DNA of 64,000 nucleotides from Plazaster borealis (lineage: Eukaryota > Echinodermata > Asteroidea > Forcipulatida > Labidiasteridae). The stretch lies in the NCBI GenBank assembly GCA_021014325.1, contig CM037460.1, positions 16,597,486-16,661,485 of the forward strand. The letters run 5' to 3'. This document shows, in pieces, positions 1-11,284 of the stretch (position 1 is the stretch's first letter; every line of letters begins with the position of its first letter). The notes under the pieces were generated by a model. The model was not told where the DNA came from. It did not search any database and worked only from the letters and a program-made list of their open reading frames with translations. Both the position numbers and the translations under genes were made by a program.

Positions 1-1463
1 AGATTGTAAAAATCCGTTGTGTGGTTCAGGAATTATGAATTTTGGAACATTAAATTTCAACTTCCGCTTTGAACCAGAAGTCAGGGTCAAACGGGGTCAC
101 AATAAGTGTAGCGTATGTTAGGTTTTATAAAGAACTTTCAGATGATGTAAAGATTGTAAAAATCCAATGTGTGGTTCAGGAGTTACGAATTTTTCAAGTA
201 CTACATGGATTATCTTTATGCCGGGGTGCGCAATATACAAGGTAACATCCAGCGATGCTAAATGTATTCCCACATGTAGTTGATGTAAACTGAACTACAC
301 GTTCAATATGCATGTTTATGTTGTAAACGCGCTATAACAGTATCTCGCGTTATCAAAGTGGGTCAACACAAACGTGCGCTTTAATGCCGGTGGTCATAAG
401 ACAAGATGTAAATGTCAAAATGTTGTTATTTCTGTGCAAAAGTTTGAGCTGGCTCAACGTTCTACAACCTGATGCAAAAATTATGCTGAAATGATAAATA
501 GTTTTTGAGATACGAATTCTATGAAATTTTAAATTTCCGGGTTGAACCGGATGTCAAGGTCAAATGGGGTCACTTTCTGTGTAGCGTCTGTTGGACCTTT
601 AACGAACTTTCCGATGATGTATAGATTGTAAAAATCCAACATGTCGTTCATGAGTTATGATTTTTTTTCAAATATTAAACTTTGATTTTATGTAATTCAA
701 TACCTGATGACGTCATCATGACATCATCAAGTTTGTGTCGTCTTGATATTTAGGTTCAAATGTCTGATGAGTTTCAATGTAAAATTCAATTTCAATCTTG
801 AGTTATGCCGTAGATAAGCCCGAAAATGATGTTTTTCAAGAAAAAAACCCAAAGGCAAACTTTGACCTAGGGGCATGACCTTGAAGAAAAGGTCATACGA
901 TTTTGACGTTTACTTTTGAAATGTAGCCCCAGTCTTGATCTATCACATGCCCAATTATGAATATCATAGCTTTCATATTCAATGAGATACAGCAAATACC
1001 AAATGGTCATTTTCAACTTTAAAAACCTTGTAATTCGACACCTGATGACGTCATCATGACGAAATTGGTCTGACTGAAATGGTCTGAGCATATTTCCTCT
1101 ATAACCAAGATCACTTCGCGCAATACTGGTGTTCTTTCCAAACTTCGTTACTTTATTCCTTCTTCTTCCCTGGTCTTACTATATAACACGCTTATTCTTC
1201 CATATCTAAATTACTGTAACATTGTCTGGGCTCATTCAAGTAACAGTAAGCTTTACTCTTTATCTGTTACCCAAAAACGTGCCATCAGAATCTGCACCTC
1301 ATCGCACCCTCGTGAGCACACTGCACCCTTATTCGCTCAATTACACACCCTTACTGTCTCTGATATTAACAAACTTCACACTGGTATCTTTATGTACAAA
1401 TACTTTCACAACCTCCTTCCCGCGACATTTTCTTCTTATTTTACCTCTACTGAATCTGTGCAT

Positions 1464-2322
1464 TGTTACGATCCAAAAATCTCCAAACTATCCGTGAATA
1501 TAAATCACTCAAAAAGCCTGAATTTTCTCAGATGCAACAAAGAAATCAAACAAGGTGACACTGATGTATAAGAACACAGAATCCAAGTGATTTAATGATA
1601 AAACTATCACCACTTCAGTTACCGATTTGGTTTAACAAACATACACTGATTGCATAAAACAAGTGTACATTAAAATGGATCTTATACAACATAAGTATCT
1701 TACGGGCTAATACGTCAACCTGGATGAAATACAGGCGAGGATCACAGCAACAGAAGATACAGCGAGGATCACATACACTGGCTCTAAAACGATCAACTCC
1801 AGGGGCGGTAAAACAGTTCTTTGCCGATGTGACTATGAGCTATCACGGGGCGAACTCACTCCGATAAAATGTCCAGAAGAAGACGAAGCAACAACGGGTA
1901 CACAATCTGACACCCGCCACAAAATATGGGGAAGAAGACCCCAAAATACCGAACTGTAGATTAAGTTCGAAACTGTCCTTTCCGGATTTAAATTAAGCTC
2001 TTTAACTGCACTCGGTCAAAAGCGAACTCTACCAAAAGCTCCTCCAACGAGTTGAATCACAATCACAGAAGTCGTAGCTTCCACCAGTCTTGAGTATTTG
2101 TGTCCCCTCGAAGATTGATCCCCAGCCTGTATATAAAGGATATGTGTTGTTTTCTGGAAAGTTCTAAAACTAACTTCAAACTTCCAGAGCCTAGATCATT
2201 CTAGATCCTTCATAACGGATTAGCGCCGCCCACTAGGGTCAACGGACTTACACACAGAAAATGATTGACAGCGTGCGTTGTATACACGTAATTACATGTA
2301 CATGTATTAGGGTCTCATAACA
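1464..2322 (-). repeat. 3' LTR (full, 859 bp)
   Basis: TG...CA ends on the minus strand (TGTTATGAG...CGTAACA). Bases 1709-2322 match 6935-7548 almost exactly; 1464-1708 have no partner in the 5' LTR. Confidence 0.85.
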
Positions 2323-2332
2323 TCTCCCCCAT
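2323..2332 (-). other. Polypurine tract of the LTR element
   Basis: ATGGGGGAGA on the minus strand, abutting the 3' LTR; primes plus-strand DNA synthesis in LTR elements. Confidence 0.7.
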
Positions 2333-2519
2333 AAAATAAGAAAATTTTCGTTTCAAAAAAGAATGTTAACATAAATTTCAAAATTATTTAAAATTTAAGC
2401 AATTTAGTTACGTCCGACTTAGACATTTTACCATAATCTGCTAACAGCAATAATCTTACAAACACTGTTACTGGTTTAGCACATCAGAAATAATACCGAT
2501 TGTGTTTAAGTACATTATT

Positions 2520-5300
2520 CTAAACTCTGGACAGAGCATCCGCAATTACATTGCTCTTCCCAGCGATATGAACAATCTTGAGTGGATATGGTTGCAAAAT
2601 CAAACTCCAGCGGAATAACCTCTGGTTCTTGGTTTTGAATTTCTCCAAAAACACAAGTGGGTTATGATCAGTATAAATGATCGTCTCCCCAGCACCATTC
2701 GTTACATACACCTCAAAGTGTTGTAGGGCAAGAACTAAACCTAACGCCTCTTTTTCGATGGTGGAGTATTTTGCCTGGTATTTGTTCAGCTTCTTTGAAA
2801 AGTAACTGATAGGTCGCTCGATTCCAGACTCATCATCTTGGAGCAAAACTGCTCCGACACCAACATCACTGGCGTTAATGGCTATTCTGAACGCCTTGTC
2901 AAAATTTGGTGCAGCCAGAACTGGTTCGTTTGTCAGAATGGCCTTTAAATTATCAAACGCCTTTTGACAAGAGTCAGACCAAACAAACTTTACATTCTTC
3001 TGTAAAAGTTGAGTCAATGGAGTCGCAATGGTGCTAAAGTTTGGAACAAACTTTCTGTAAAATCCACTCATACCCAGGAATCTCATCAATTCTCTCTTTC
3101 CTGTGGGCATGGGATATTCTTGAATAGCTTTGATCTTTGCTACTCGGGGTAGCACGTGACCCTGACCGACCACATGACCTAAGTAGGTCACCGTTGCTTT
3201 GGCAAACTCACTCTTTTTGAGATTCGCCACCAAGTTTGCTTTAGAAAGCTTATCAAACAGGGCACCCAAGTGTTTCAGATGGTCTTTCCAGTTATCGCTG
3301 TATACCAAAATGTCATCAATATAGACAACACAATTGTCCAGCCCAGCAATGACTTGGCTCATCATTCTCTGAAACGTAGCCGGGGCGTTTTTCATCCCAA
3401 AGGGCATTGTTTTACATTGGTAGAGACCATCGGGTGTCACGAATGCGGAAATCTCTTTGGCTCGGTCAGTCAAGGGCACCTGCCAATAACCTTTCAACAG
3501 ATCTATTTTACTGACAAACGCCGAATTTCCCACTCGATCAATACAATCTTCCAACCTCGGGATCGGATAAGAATCCGTCTTAGTTTCTGCATTGACTTTT
3601 CTATAATCTATACAAAATCTAAGAGTACCGTCTGGCTTTGGTACCATGACAATGGGAGAACTCCAAGAACTCTGACTAGGTTCGATAATGTCATGTTTTA
3701 TCATGAATTTAACCTCCTCCCGAACCTTGGCTAACTTGTCCGGGTTAAGTCGGTAGGGAGCTTGTTTTATAGGTCTTGACTTTCCTACATCAACATCATG
3801 AACTGCTACCGACGTACGACCTGGTTTGTCAGAACAAACTTGCTTGTACCTCTGAAGTAGGTTTGATAAATCTTTCCGTTGGTCATTGTGCAAATAACCA
3901 AGGATTTCGTCCAAATTAGCAAGAATTTCAGAGTTAGAAAGCTGAACAGCTAAAAATTCAAGTTCAGACGTTTTTGTCTCCAAGTCTTCATTGCATGAGT
4001 TGTCATCGTCAGGTTTTGCCTCAATGACAGCTACCCCCACAGGCTGGCCAGAATTATCACGCTCATAATACTTCTTGAGCATGTTAACATGACAAACTCT
4101 TTGGCTCTTTCTTCGGTCTGGGGTACTGATTACGTAATTGACATCATTGAGTTTCTTTTTGACACAGTAGGGCCCACTAAACTTTGCTTTAAGGGGGTCG
4201 CCAGGCAGAGGCAACAGCACTAGCACTTTTTCGCCGGGTTGAAAGATGCGGACTTCAGGTTTCCTGTCTGCTCTCGTCTTCATGACCCGTTGAGACACTT
4301 TCAGATGTTCTTGTGCCACAGAACATGCCCTAGACAACCTCTCCTTAAAGTTCGACACATAGTCGAGCAGATTGGTCTCCTCATCCTCTGACAAAAACCT
4401 CTCCTTAATGAGTTTCAAAGGCCCCCTCACCTCATGACCGTAGACCAACTCAAACGGAGTAAAACCAGTTGACTCGTTCGGCGAGTCCCTGGTTGCAAAC
4501 AACAGGAAGGGAATTCCTTTGTCCCAATCTTCTGGGAAATCCTCGCAGGAAGCCCTTATCATATTCTTGGGGGTTTGGTGGTACCTCTCTAGAGCTCCTT
4601 GAGACTGCGGATGATATGCAGATGATTTTAACTGCTTGATTCCCAGCTCACGCAGAACTTCCTGAAACACACCCGACATGAAGTTAGACCCCTGATCGGA
4701 CTGCACTTCTTTCGGTAAACCATCTCTTGTGAAAAACTGCATAAGAGCCTCAACAACAACTTTGGCTGTTATCTTCCTCAGTGGAATGGCCTCTGGAAAT
4801 CTGGTTGACAAATCCATTATGGTCAACAAATACTGATGCCCGGACTTCGTCCGCGGTAGAGGACCCACACAATCCACCAGGACTCTCGTAAACGGCTCAT
4901 CAAACGCAGGAATCGGTATCATCGGTGCAGGCTTGATCGATGGCTGTGGCTTTCCCACCATCTGACACGTATGGCACGTCTTGCAGAATTCCACCACATC
5001 TTGATGTAGCTTAGGCCAATAAAAATGAGCCATGACTCTAGCTTGAGTCTTTCCGATACCAAGATGACCCGCAACCGGAATTTCGTGAGCGATTCTCAAG
5101 ATCTCATCGCGGTAACATGGAGGAACAACAATTTGATGAACAATACTCCATTCTTCATCAGCTGGTTTCTGGGTAGGTCTCCATTTCCTCATTAACACGC
5201 CAGACTTGACGTAGTAGCATTCCGGAACCCCTTGAGCCTCTTCCTCAGAACACGCTGTCTGGGTGAGCTTCCTCAGATCTGGGTCCGCTTTCTGCTGCAT
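2520..5300 (-). CDS. pol: Pol polyprotein of the Gmr1-like element: integrase, reverse transcriptase, RNase H
   Basis: 926 codons, intact. Order: H2C2 zinc-binding domain (H72, H79, C109, C112), DDE integrase core (D143 in LVDCVGP, D202 in SDQGSNF, E238 in GALERYH; D,D-35-E spacing), then RT (WSSPIVMVPKPDGTLRFCID, FGMKNAPATFQRMM, YIDD at about 660), and RNase H (INASDVG at about 811, EKEALG, YTDHNP, ending ADALSRV). Standard Gypsy elements have integrase after RNase H; here it is first. The frame is +1 relative to the gag ORF, with a 56-bp overlap (5245-5300), so expression would need frameshifting or reinitiation. The active-site residues named are all present. Confidence 0.93.
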   Translation of the reverse strand: MQQKADPDLRKLTQTACSEEEAQGVPECYYVKSGVLMRKWRPTQKPADEEWSIVHQIVVPPCYRDEILRIAHEIPVAGHLGIGKTQARVMAHFYWPKLHQDVVEFCKTCHTCQMVGKPQPSIKPAPMIPIPAFDEPFTRVLVDCVGPLPRTKSGHQYLLTIMDLSTRFPEAIPLRKITAKVVVEALMQFFTRDGLPKEVQSDQGSNFMSGVFQEVLRELGIKQLKSSAYHPQSQGALERYHQTPKNMIRASCEDFPEDWDKGIPFLLFATRDSPNESTGFTPFELVYGHEVRGPLKLIKERFLSEDEETNLLDYVSNFKERLSRACSVAQEHLKVSQRVMKTRADRKPEVRIFQPGEKVLVLLPLPGDPLKAKFSGPYCVKKKLNDVNYVISTPDRRKSQRVCHVNMLKKYYERDNSGQPVGVAVIEAKPDDDNSCNEDLETKTSELEFLAVQLSNSEILANLDEILGYLHNDQRKDLSNLLQRYKQVCSDKPGRTSVAVHDVDVGKSRPIKQAPYRLNPDKLAKVREEVKFMIKHDIIEPSQSSWSSPIVMVPKPDGTLRFCIDYRKVNAETKTDSYPIPRLEDCIDRVGNSAFVSKIDLLKGYWQVPLTDRAKEISAFVTPDGLYQCKTMPFGMKNAPATFQRMMSQVIAGLDNCVVYIDDILVYSDNWKDHLKHLGALFDKLSKANLVANLKKSEFAKATVTYLGHVVGQGHVLPRVAKIKAIQEYPMPTGKRELMRFLGMSGFYRKFVPNFSTIATPLTQLLQKNVKFVWSDSCQKAFDNLKAILTNEPVLAAPNFDKAFRIAINASDVGVGAVLLQDDESGIERPISYFSKKLNKYQAKYSTIEKEALGLVLALQHFEVYVTNGAGETIIYTDHNPLVFLEKFKTKNQRLFRWSLILQPYPLKIVHIAGKSNVIADALSRV

Positions 5301-6934
5301 CTTGAGACACTCCCTCCTTTTCTTCTAAATCACCAAAAAAAGTTTCAGCCAGCCAAACACCAGAGTCCTCCTCTATAGGCACTGACTCTGCAACCTCCTT
5401 TTCCGTTTGCTTCATCTGAGATCTCGTCACTGCACATTCGGGGAAGATTTCTGGAAACTCTTCCTCCAAAGCATGAATTTCTGGCTCATCCACAGGTTCA
5501 CCAGAGACAATAGGGGATGCCGACACTTTACCTCCCGCAACGTCATTACCTAGCAATAATCCGACACCTTTCATCGGTAGACTAGGAACAACTCCAACAT
5601 CCACAGGGCCAGTGAACAAATCACATTTCAAATTTACCCTATGCAACGGGACAGGCATAAAATTACCCCCAATACCTTGAATCAACATTGTCGCATTTAG
5701 CGAACTGTCTGGAGACAATGACAACACATCCTCCAGCATCAGTGACTGTGACGCGCCTGTATCCCTTAGGATAACAACTGGACTGTCGGCTACATCAGAC
5801 ACACACGACACATCACCACAATGAACAAAATCTTTGTAGATTTCATCAACTTTGTTGATTTCATCAGATATCTTCGAAGAAGAAACACGGTTGCCATCGG
5901 CCTCACCGGACTTCCTACGAAGTAGAGTGTCCTTACGGACAAAAGCGACAGGCTTTTCAGACCGCCCTCGCTCGTCAGCGATGAACTTGAAACATCTCAC
6001 CTTCGTGTGACCCTTCTTATGACAGTAATCACACGGAGGAAAAGACTTCTTCTGGTCGTCCTTGGCTCCACTCGGTGATGAAGCCTTCTTTGGACTTTCA
6101 GTGCCAGACTGTGCCTCGGAACCTGACTTGCCCTTCTCAGTGTTTCTGTAAAAACCCTTTGACTGGAAATTAGCTTTGCCCATACTCATTTTATGAGTTA
6201 ATTCATAATCATCAGCTACCACTGCAGCTTTCTTTAATTTGGTGATCTTGTGTTCTTCCAAATGGGTTTTGATACTCAGAGGGACACTGGTTTTGAATTC
6301 TTCCATGAGGACCACTTCTTTTAACTCCTCAAAATTTTTCTCACATTTGAGAGACTGATACCATCGATCAAAAACAATTTCCTTCTGTCTAGCGAATTCA
6401 ACAAAGGTCTGGCCATTCAATCTAGTCAGTTTTCTAAATTTCTGTCTATACGCCTCAGGAACCAACCCATACGCATTTAAAATGGATGCCTTAACCGTAG
6501 AATATTTACTACATTGGTCCTCTGAAAGTGTGGCATAGACTTTCTGAGCCTTACCCACAAAAGTGCTCTGCAGGAGCAAAGGCCAATATTTCTCAGGCCA
6601 ACTAAGATTTTTGGCAATCTTCTCAAACGACAGAAAATACGTATCAACATCGTGTTCGTTGAATTTTGGCACCAACCTCACGTTTTTCGCTAGATCAAAA
6701 TCAATTGGAGTTCTCTCCTTGGAGTTCTCTCCTTGCCTTTCTCCTTGCTTACGCAGTTCAAATTCTCGTTCCTTTTCCTTTTCTTTGAGTTCAAGCCTTC
6801 GTAGTTCAAGTTCTCTTTCTAAATCTTTTTCTCTTCCTTGACTTTCTCTTTCTTTTTCTCTTTCTTTTTTTTCAAACTCAAGCCTGAGCCTTTCCTTTTC
6901 AAGCTCAATTTTTGCAAGCTCAATTTCTCGATCA
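5245..6934 (-). CDS. gag: Gag-protease ORF of the Gmr1-like element, 5' end lost
   Basis: From the first methionine at 6681 it is 478 codons, but the frame is open further upstream to the LTR junction at about 6934. It adds about 85 residues of Glu/Lys/Arg-rich coiled coil (IELAKIELEKERLRLEFEKK and onward) and has no start codon of its own. Domains from 6681: capsid-like region (RLVPKFNEHDVDTYFLSFEK, WPLLLQSTFVGKA), CCHC zinc knuckle at residues 217-230 (CDYCHKKGHTKVRC), and aspartic protease with DTGAS at about 307 and LLLGND downstream. The frame ends at 5245 inside the pol overlap. Confidence 0.85.
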
Positions 6935-7548
6935 AATACGTCAACCTGGATGAAATACAGGCGAGGATCACAGCAACAGAAGATACAGCGAGGATCACAT
7001 ACAATGGCTCTAAAACGATCAACTCCAGGGGCGGTAAAACAGTTCTTTGCCGATGTGACTATGAGCTATCACGGGGCGAACTCACTCCGATAAAATGTCC
7101 AGAAGAAGACGAAGCAACAACGGGTACACAATCTGACACCTGCCACAAAATATGGGGAAGAAGACCCCAAAATACCGAACTGTAGATTAAGTTCGAAACT
7201 GTCCTATCCGGATTTAAATTAAGCTCTTTAACTGCACTCGGTCAAAAGCGAACTCTACCAAAAGCTCCTCCAACGAGTTGAATCACAATCACAGAAGTCG
7301 TAGCTTCCACCAGTCTTGAGTATTCGTGTCCCCTCGAAGATTGATCCCCAGCCTGTATATAAAGGATTTGTGTTGTTTTCTGGAAAGTTCTAAAACTAAC
7401 TTCAAACTTCCAGAGCCTAGATCATTCTAGATCCTTCATAACGGATTAGCGCCGCCCACTAGGGTCAACGGACTTACACACAGAAAATGATTGACAGCGT
7501 GCGTTGTATACACGTAATTACATGTACATGTATTAGGGTCTCATAACA
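6935..7548 (-). repeat. 5' LTR, truncated at its U5 side (614 of 859 bp)
   Basis: Matches the first 614 bp of the 3' LTR (minus orientation). Homology stops at AATACGTCAACC, after which gag coding sequence begins directly. Confidence 0.85.
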
Positions 7549-8303
7549 GCATGGATACTCCACAAGATCTCGTCGAAATCTTTACGTTCCTTTTACTCGC
7601 ACCACTTATTCTATGCACACACTTCGCTTCTACGGTCCTCGTCTTTGGAACGCCATTGACAGTAGAATACAAAATCAGCTTTCTGTGGGTCATTTCAAAA
7701 CCTCGTTCAAAAGAGTCCTCCTCTCCAATTATGTAGCTTAGCTTTCTCTCCCTGTGAGTTCCATTGGTCCCTTTCAGCTCTTTAATTTCTTGTCATTAGT
7801 TTCTTCTTTCTTATTGCATTAGTTATACTTGTATCTAGCTCATCTAATTTTGTCCCGTCCCCTCTGGTTTTGTTTGTGTTTGTTTGTGTCCCAGGTTGTT
7901 CCCTACAAGCCTCCGCTTATTTGAACAGCCTCCATACTCATCTGTATTTTTTTTTCTTTACCTGTATATTCATTAATTAATGGGTTCTCCAGTTTGGATC
8001 TGAAGCTAAGGCTACATTAGTTTTTTCTTTGTTCATTTACAAACTTCGTTTATTTATGCCCTTAATGTGCTTATTTAACATTCGATTACTGTATTTTGAT
8101 GTGAGTATGTGAGTATGGAAATAAATGTAATATATTGAAGAAGAAAAAATTGTTTAAGTGCCGTGCTCATGTTAAGGTTCAAGTATATGCCAAGTTTCAA
8201 GGTTCAATTAAATTTCTTTTTTGAGTTTTGTTCTGGAGAAGAGTTCCGGGGAAGAAGAAGATGAAGAAGAAAAAAACAAAAACAAACCCAGAACAATAAC
8301 AAG

Positions 8304-8495
8304 AGGTGTTCGTGCTTGTATTGCACGAACACCTAAAAAACAGAACAATAACAAGAGGTGTTCGTGGTCATATTGCACGAACACCTAAAAACAGAACAAT
8401 AACAAAGAGGTGTTCGTGCTTGTATTGCACGAACACCTAAAAATAAACCCAGAACAATAACAAGAGGTGTTCGTGCTCATATTGCACGAACACCT
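8304..8495. repeat. Four tandem 31-bp palindromes (5' end of the HINE)
   Basis: Palindromes at 8304-8334, 8356-8386, 8408-8438 and 8465-8495: 12-bp arms AGGTGTTCGTGC / GCACGAACACCT around a 7-bp loop. They are separated by ~20-26 bp A-rich spacers (AACAGAACAATAACAA type). They abut the CTAG end of the next HINE at 8498. Confidence 0.85.
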
Positions 8496-8497
8496 AA

Positions 8498-10200
8498 CTA
8501 GTTATTCAGTTTTTGTGACATCACAAAAACAAGGTGTTCGCGAGTAATGTCATCAAATATGAGTGAATGAATTGGTGAGGACATTTTACCTTATCAATCT
8601 TATGTCAGGTTCACGAGTTAGATTTGTTTCCATTTTAAAACTTAATTTTCTGGTTTGAACTGGAAGTCAAGGTCAAATGAGGTCACACATTATGTAGCGT
8701 TTGTTGCCTTTTTGAAAACCTTAACAATGATGTATAAACTGTAAGCAACCAATGTGTGGTTAAGGAGTTTTGAATTTTACAAATATTAAACTTCAACTTC
8801 TGACTTGACACAGAAGTCAAGGTCAAATGGGGTCAAATTTTGTGTGTTGCGCTTGTTGAAATTTTAAAGACCTTTTTAATAACGTAAACAATGTAAAAAT
8901 CAATTGTGTGGTATACAGGAGTTATGATTTTTTTCAAATAATAAACTTCAACTTCCGGTTGAACTAAAAGTTAAGTTAAAAAAAGGTCACACTTAAGGTA
9001 GATTTGGTGAGTCCTTGTACAACTGTTTGATGATGTGTAGAGTATAAAAACAATGTGTGGTTCAGGAGTTATCAATTTTTCAAATCTTAAAGATCAACTT
9101 CCGGTTTGAATAAAAAGTCAAAGTCAAATAAGGTCACAGTTCGTAGCGTTATTAAAGTCTTTGAAGCCCTTTGACGTATAAATGATAACAATCCAATCAT
9201 TGGTTCAGGAGTTATGATATTTTAAAATAATAAATTTCATCTTCCCGTTTGAACCGGAAGTCAAGGTTCAAATGTGGTTACATTTTGTGTTACGTACTTT
9301 ACAAATTATATATAGATTATAACATTAAAATGTGTGGTTCAGAAGTTAGGATATTTTGAAAAATTAAATTTCAACTTCAGATTTGAACCAGAAGTCAAGG
9401 TCAAAACGGGGTCACATTTCGTGCAGCGCGTGTCAATTTTATTCAGACCATTCAAAAGAGGTACAGATTGTAAAAATCCAATGTGCGGTTTAGGAGTTAT
9501 GAACTTTTCAAATATTAGATGGATTAACTTTGGGTGGGTCCGGTAATATCACACGCTCTAGCTCGCGATCTCAATGTTGATCCACAAGAGGGCGCTATTT
9601 TAGGAAAACTGTATTAGCTAACAGGTGAAAAAAAACTAATTACAGACTTGGAACCAAGTATAATTCAGTACTTGTGTACACGTATCATGCGCTGTCAACT
9701 TGCGCTTTAACGTCTGGTTTTGACCAGATGTAAAAGTCAAATCTGTGCAAAAGTTTGAGAAGGCTCAATCATCTATAACCTGATGCAAACATTTTGAAAA
9801 AAAGTTTTTTTTAAGGTATGAATTTTGTGAAATTTTGAACCGGAAGTCAAGGCCAAATGGGGTCATGCTTTGTGTAGCGTTTGTTGAGCTTTTAACGACC
9901 TATCCGATGATGTATTTATTGTAAAAATTCAATCTGTTTTGTTATGAGTTATGATTTTTGACAGATATTAAACTTTGATTCATTGTAATTTAATATCTAA
10001 TGACGTCATCTTGACATCATCAAGATTGGTATTGAGGTTCAATTGCTCGATGAGTTTCAATATTCAAATAAATATAAATATTGAGTTATGCCCCGAACTA
10101 GATTTTTCTGAGAAAAACAATCAACAGCAAACTTTGACCTTCCGGTTCGATCGGAATTAAGGCCATACGATTTTGGCGTTAACTTTTCAAAGTTATATAT
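8498..10200 (-). mobile_element. HINE-like element, unit A copy (internal ~150-bp tandem repeats)
   Basis: The 3' end (left) is CTAG at 8498-8501, then 7-9 nt, then a hairpin (AGTTTTTGTGACATCACAAA) and AAGGTGTTCGCG. About six diverged ~150-bp units follow (8640-9480), then a unique middle containing GAGGGCGCTATTTTAGG and a CRE-like block near 10000. The palindromic 5' end is not present; the element fades out near 10195. Paralogous to 44645-46103. Confidence 0.7.
8670..8685 (+). promoter_or_regulatory. Perfect DR4 nuclear-receptor-type motif inside a HINE unit
   Basis: AGGTCA-AATG-AGGTCA. The same perfect motif is at 44819-44834 in unit B. This is sequence resemblance only; function not shown. 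Confidence 0.45.
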
Positions 10201-11284
10201 TCACTTTGGCAGAAAGGAAAAATGTAAATGGCATAGGATGGAAAATCAATTGATTCTGCCTCGGGGGGGGGGGGGATACTGAAAGGCTGACGGAAAAGGG
10301 GGGCGTACGCACCCACGCCCCCTCTGTATCCGCCCCTGGGTAGGTGGACTATTCGCGATTTAATCTTTGAAATTTTACATATCAGGGAAGAAGAGACCCT
10401 AACTCATAGAATATGTTTTCAATTTTGTCAAAACGTGTTTAATTAATGAGTATAAAAAAAAAATGATATGTGTGCAGCGCGACGTGTGTAAACTTGTCGG
10501 CTGTTCGTGAAAACGCAAAAGCCGGCAGACCCACTTTTGGCACTATGCCAGCGGATAAAACCACGCGGTAGCGCAATACACAAAGACAATGACAACAAGG
10601 GGTTGGGCTCAAACGCGATTCCAGGAGTTTGTGGTTTTTGCCTTTCATCGACTTAGGATTTAAGAAACTAGACGACTTGAGAACTATATAACTCAGTAAA
10701 CTGTTAGATACCGAAATCGAAACCACCCAAAAAGTAAAAATTAGTTTTCTACCGATATTTCATGTGGTTGGCTCTTCGTGAAGTTGCTGACGATAATGTA
10801 GAATGGTCCAGTCCAGGATATCAATGACATTCACTAAATTCACTCCCCAGAGCATTGCACTTTTGAGAAAACGTGAACTAATTCAAATGTGCCATGACTT
10901 AAAGGGTAAACAATTTTTTTTAATAATAATACTTTTATTAATTATAACGATTGTTGACAAAAACACTGTAGAGTTGGTGGACTGATTGGATCTCCAAATA
11001 AACCATACACCTCTTATCTTAAGAGTAAACACAAATACATTATTCAACACACTCAGTCCCACTTTAACATCTGATAGTTACCAAAAAATCAAAAATCTAA
11101 ACTCCGGCCCCAACTCCAAAACCCAAGAACACACGGTACAACCTTCCCCTAAATTGGCCTTTTTAAGATAAATGGTGGACAAAATAATGGGAGTGTACTG
11201 TTTGGTTTGGGTGTGTACAGACCAATTTACCCAAACTTTTATTGGCTTACACCGTCCACCGAATACGTGTTACGACAACCAAAA

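Larger units (their letters stand above)
1464..7548 (-). mobile_element. Gypsy-class LTR retrotransposon with Gmr1-like order (PR-INT-RT-RH), 5'-defective
   Basis: Flanked by a 4-bp target duplication GCAT (1460-1463 and 7549-7552) inside a LINE ORF. The 3' LTR is 1464-2322 (begins TGTTATGAGACC, ends CGTAACA) and is preceded by the polypurine tract ATGGGGGAGA. The 5' LTR (6935-7548) is only 614 bp. It lacks the last 245 bp present in the other LTR and joins directly into gag coding sequence, so the primer-binding site, leader and gag start are missing. About five mismatches separate the aligned LTR parts, so the insertion is recent. Integrase precedes reverse transcriptase, the order described for Gmr1 of Atlantic cod and relatives. 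No env is seen. Confidence 0.9.
1070..8146 (+). mobile_element. Non-LTR retrotransposon (CR1/L2/Rex-like LINE), 5'-truncated, split by an LTR element
   Basis: Left piece 1070-1463 and right piece 7549-8146 read continuously once the LTR element is removed. The left piece is open from about 1074 with the C-terminal region of a LINE reverse transcriptase (LKWSEHISSITK, KLRYFIPSSSLVLLYNTLIL, PYLNYCNIVWAHSS, TQKRAIRIC, HNLLP). The right piece continues with GYSTRSRR and FYGPRLWNAIDSRI and stops at 7739. A 3' UTR with AATAAA at about 8120 and an A-rich end follow. Flanking AAATTGGT (1062-1069) and AAATTGTT (8147-8154) look like the target-site duplication. Confidence 0.8.
1..8495 (-). mobile_element. 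Helentron/HINE-like non-autonomous element, 3' part outside, split by a LINE
   Basis: 1-1069 and 8147-8495 together form one element. It contains ~160-bp repeat units with TTGAACC..GAAGTC and GGTCAAACGGGGTCA, a unique middle (about 180-480) nearly identical to 19770-20010, CRE-like TGACGTCATCATGACG, and a purine-rich 5'-end segment (GAAGAAGAAGATGAAGAAG at 8262 onward). It ends with four palindromic units (8304-8495). Orientation is taken from the neighbouring complete copies whose CTAG 3' ends are visible. No coding capacity. It occupies the place equivalent to 42780-44644, so another P450 promoter may lie just left of the window. Confidence 0.65.

Noticed and set aside
3270..3734. 154-codon plus-strand ORF
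   Set aside because: Antisense shadow of the pol reverse-transcriptase region.
8304..8495. Regular palindromic repeats with spacers resembling a CRISPR array
   Set aside because: Spacers are near-identical A-rich sequence, the genome is animal, and the units belong to transposon ends.
10263..10276. Poly-G tracts (also near 11843, 12340, 25560, 27778, 38014, 55401) as a regulatory G-quadruplex system
   Set aside because: They are single homopolymers of differing length at non-equivalent places and are easily explained by slippage or sequencing error.
10290..10337. Complete hAT element in unit A
   Set aside because: Only one end (CAGGGGCGGATAC on the minus strand) is visible; no partner end or target duplication found.
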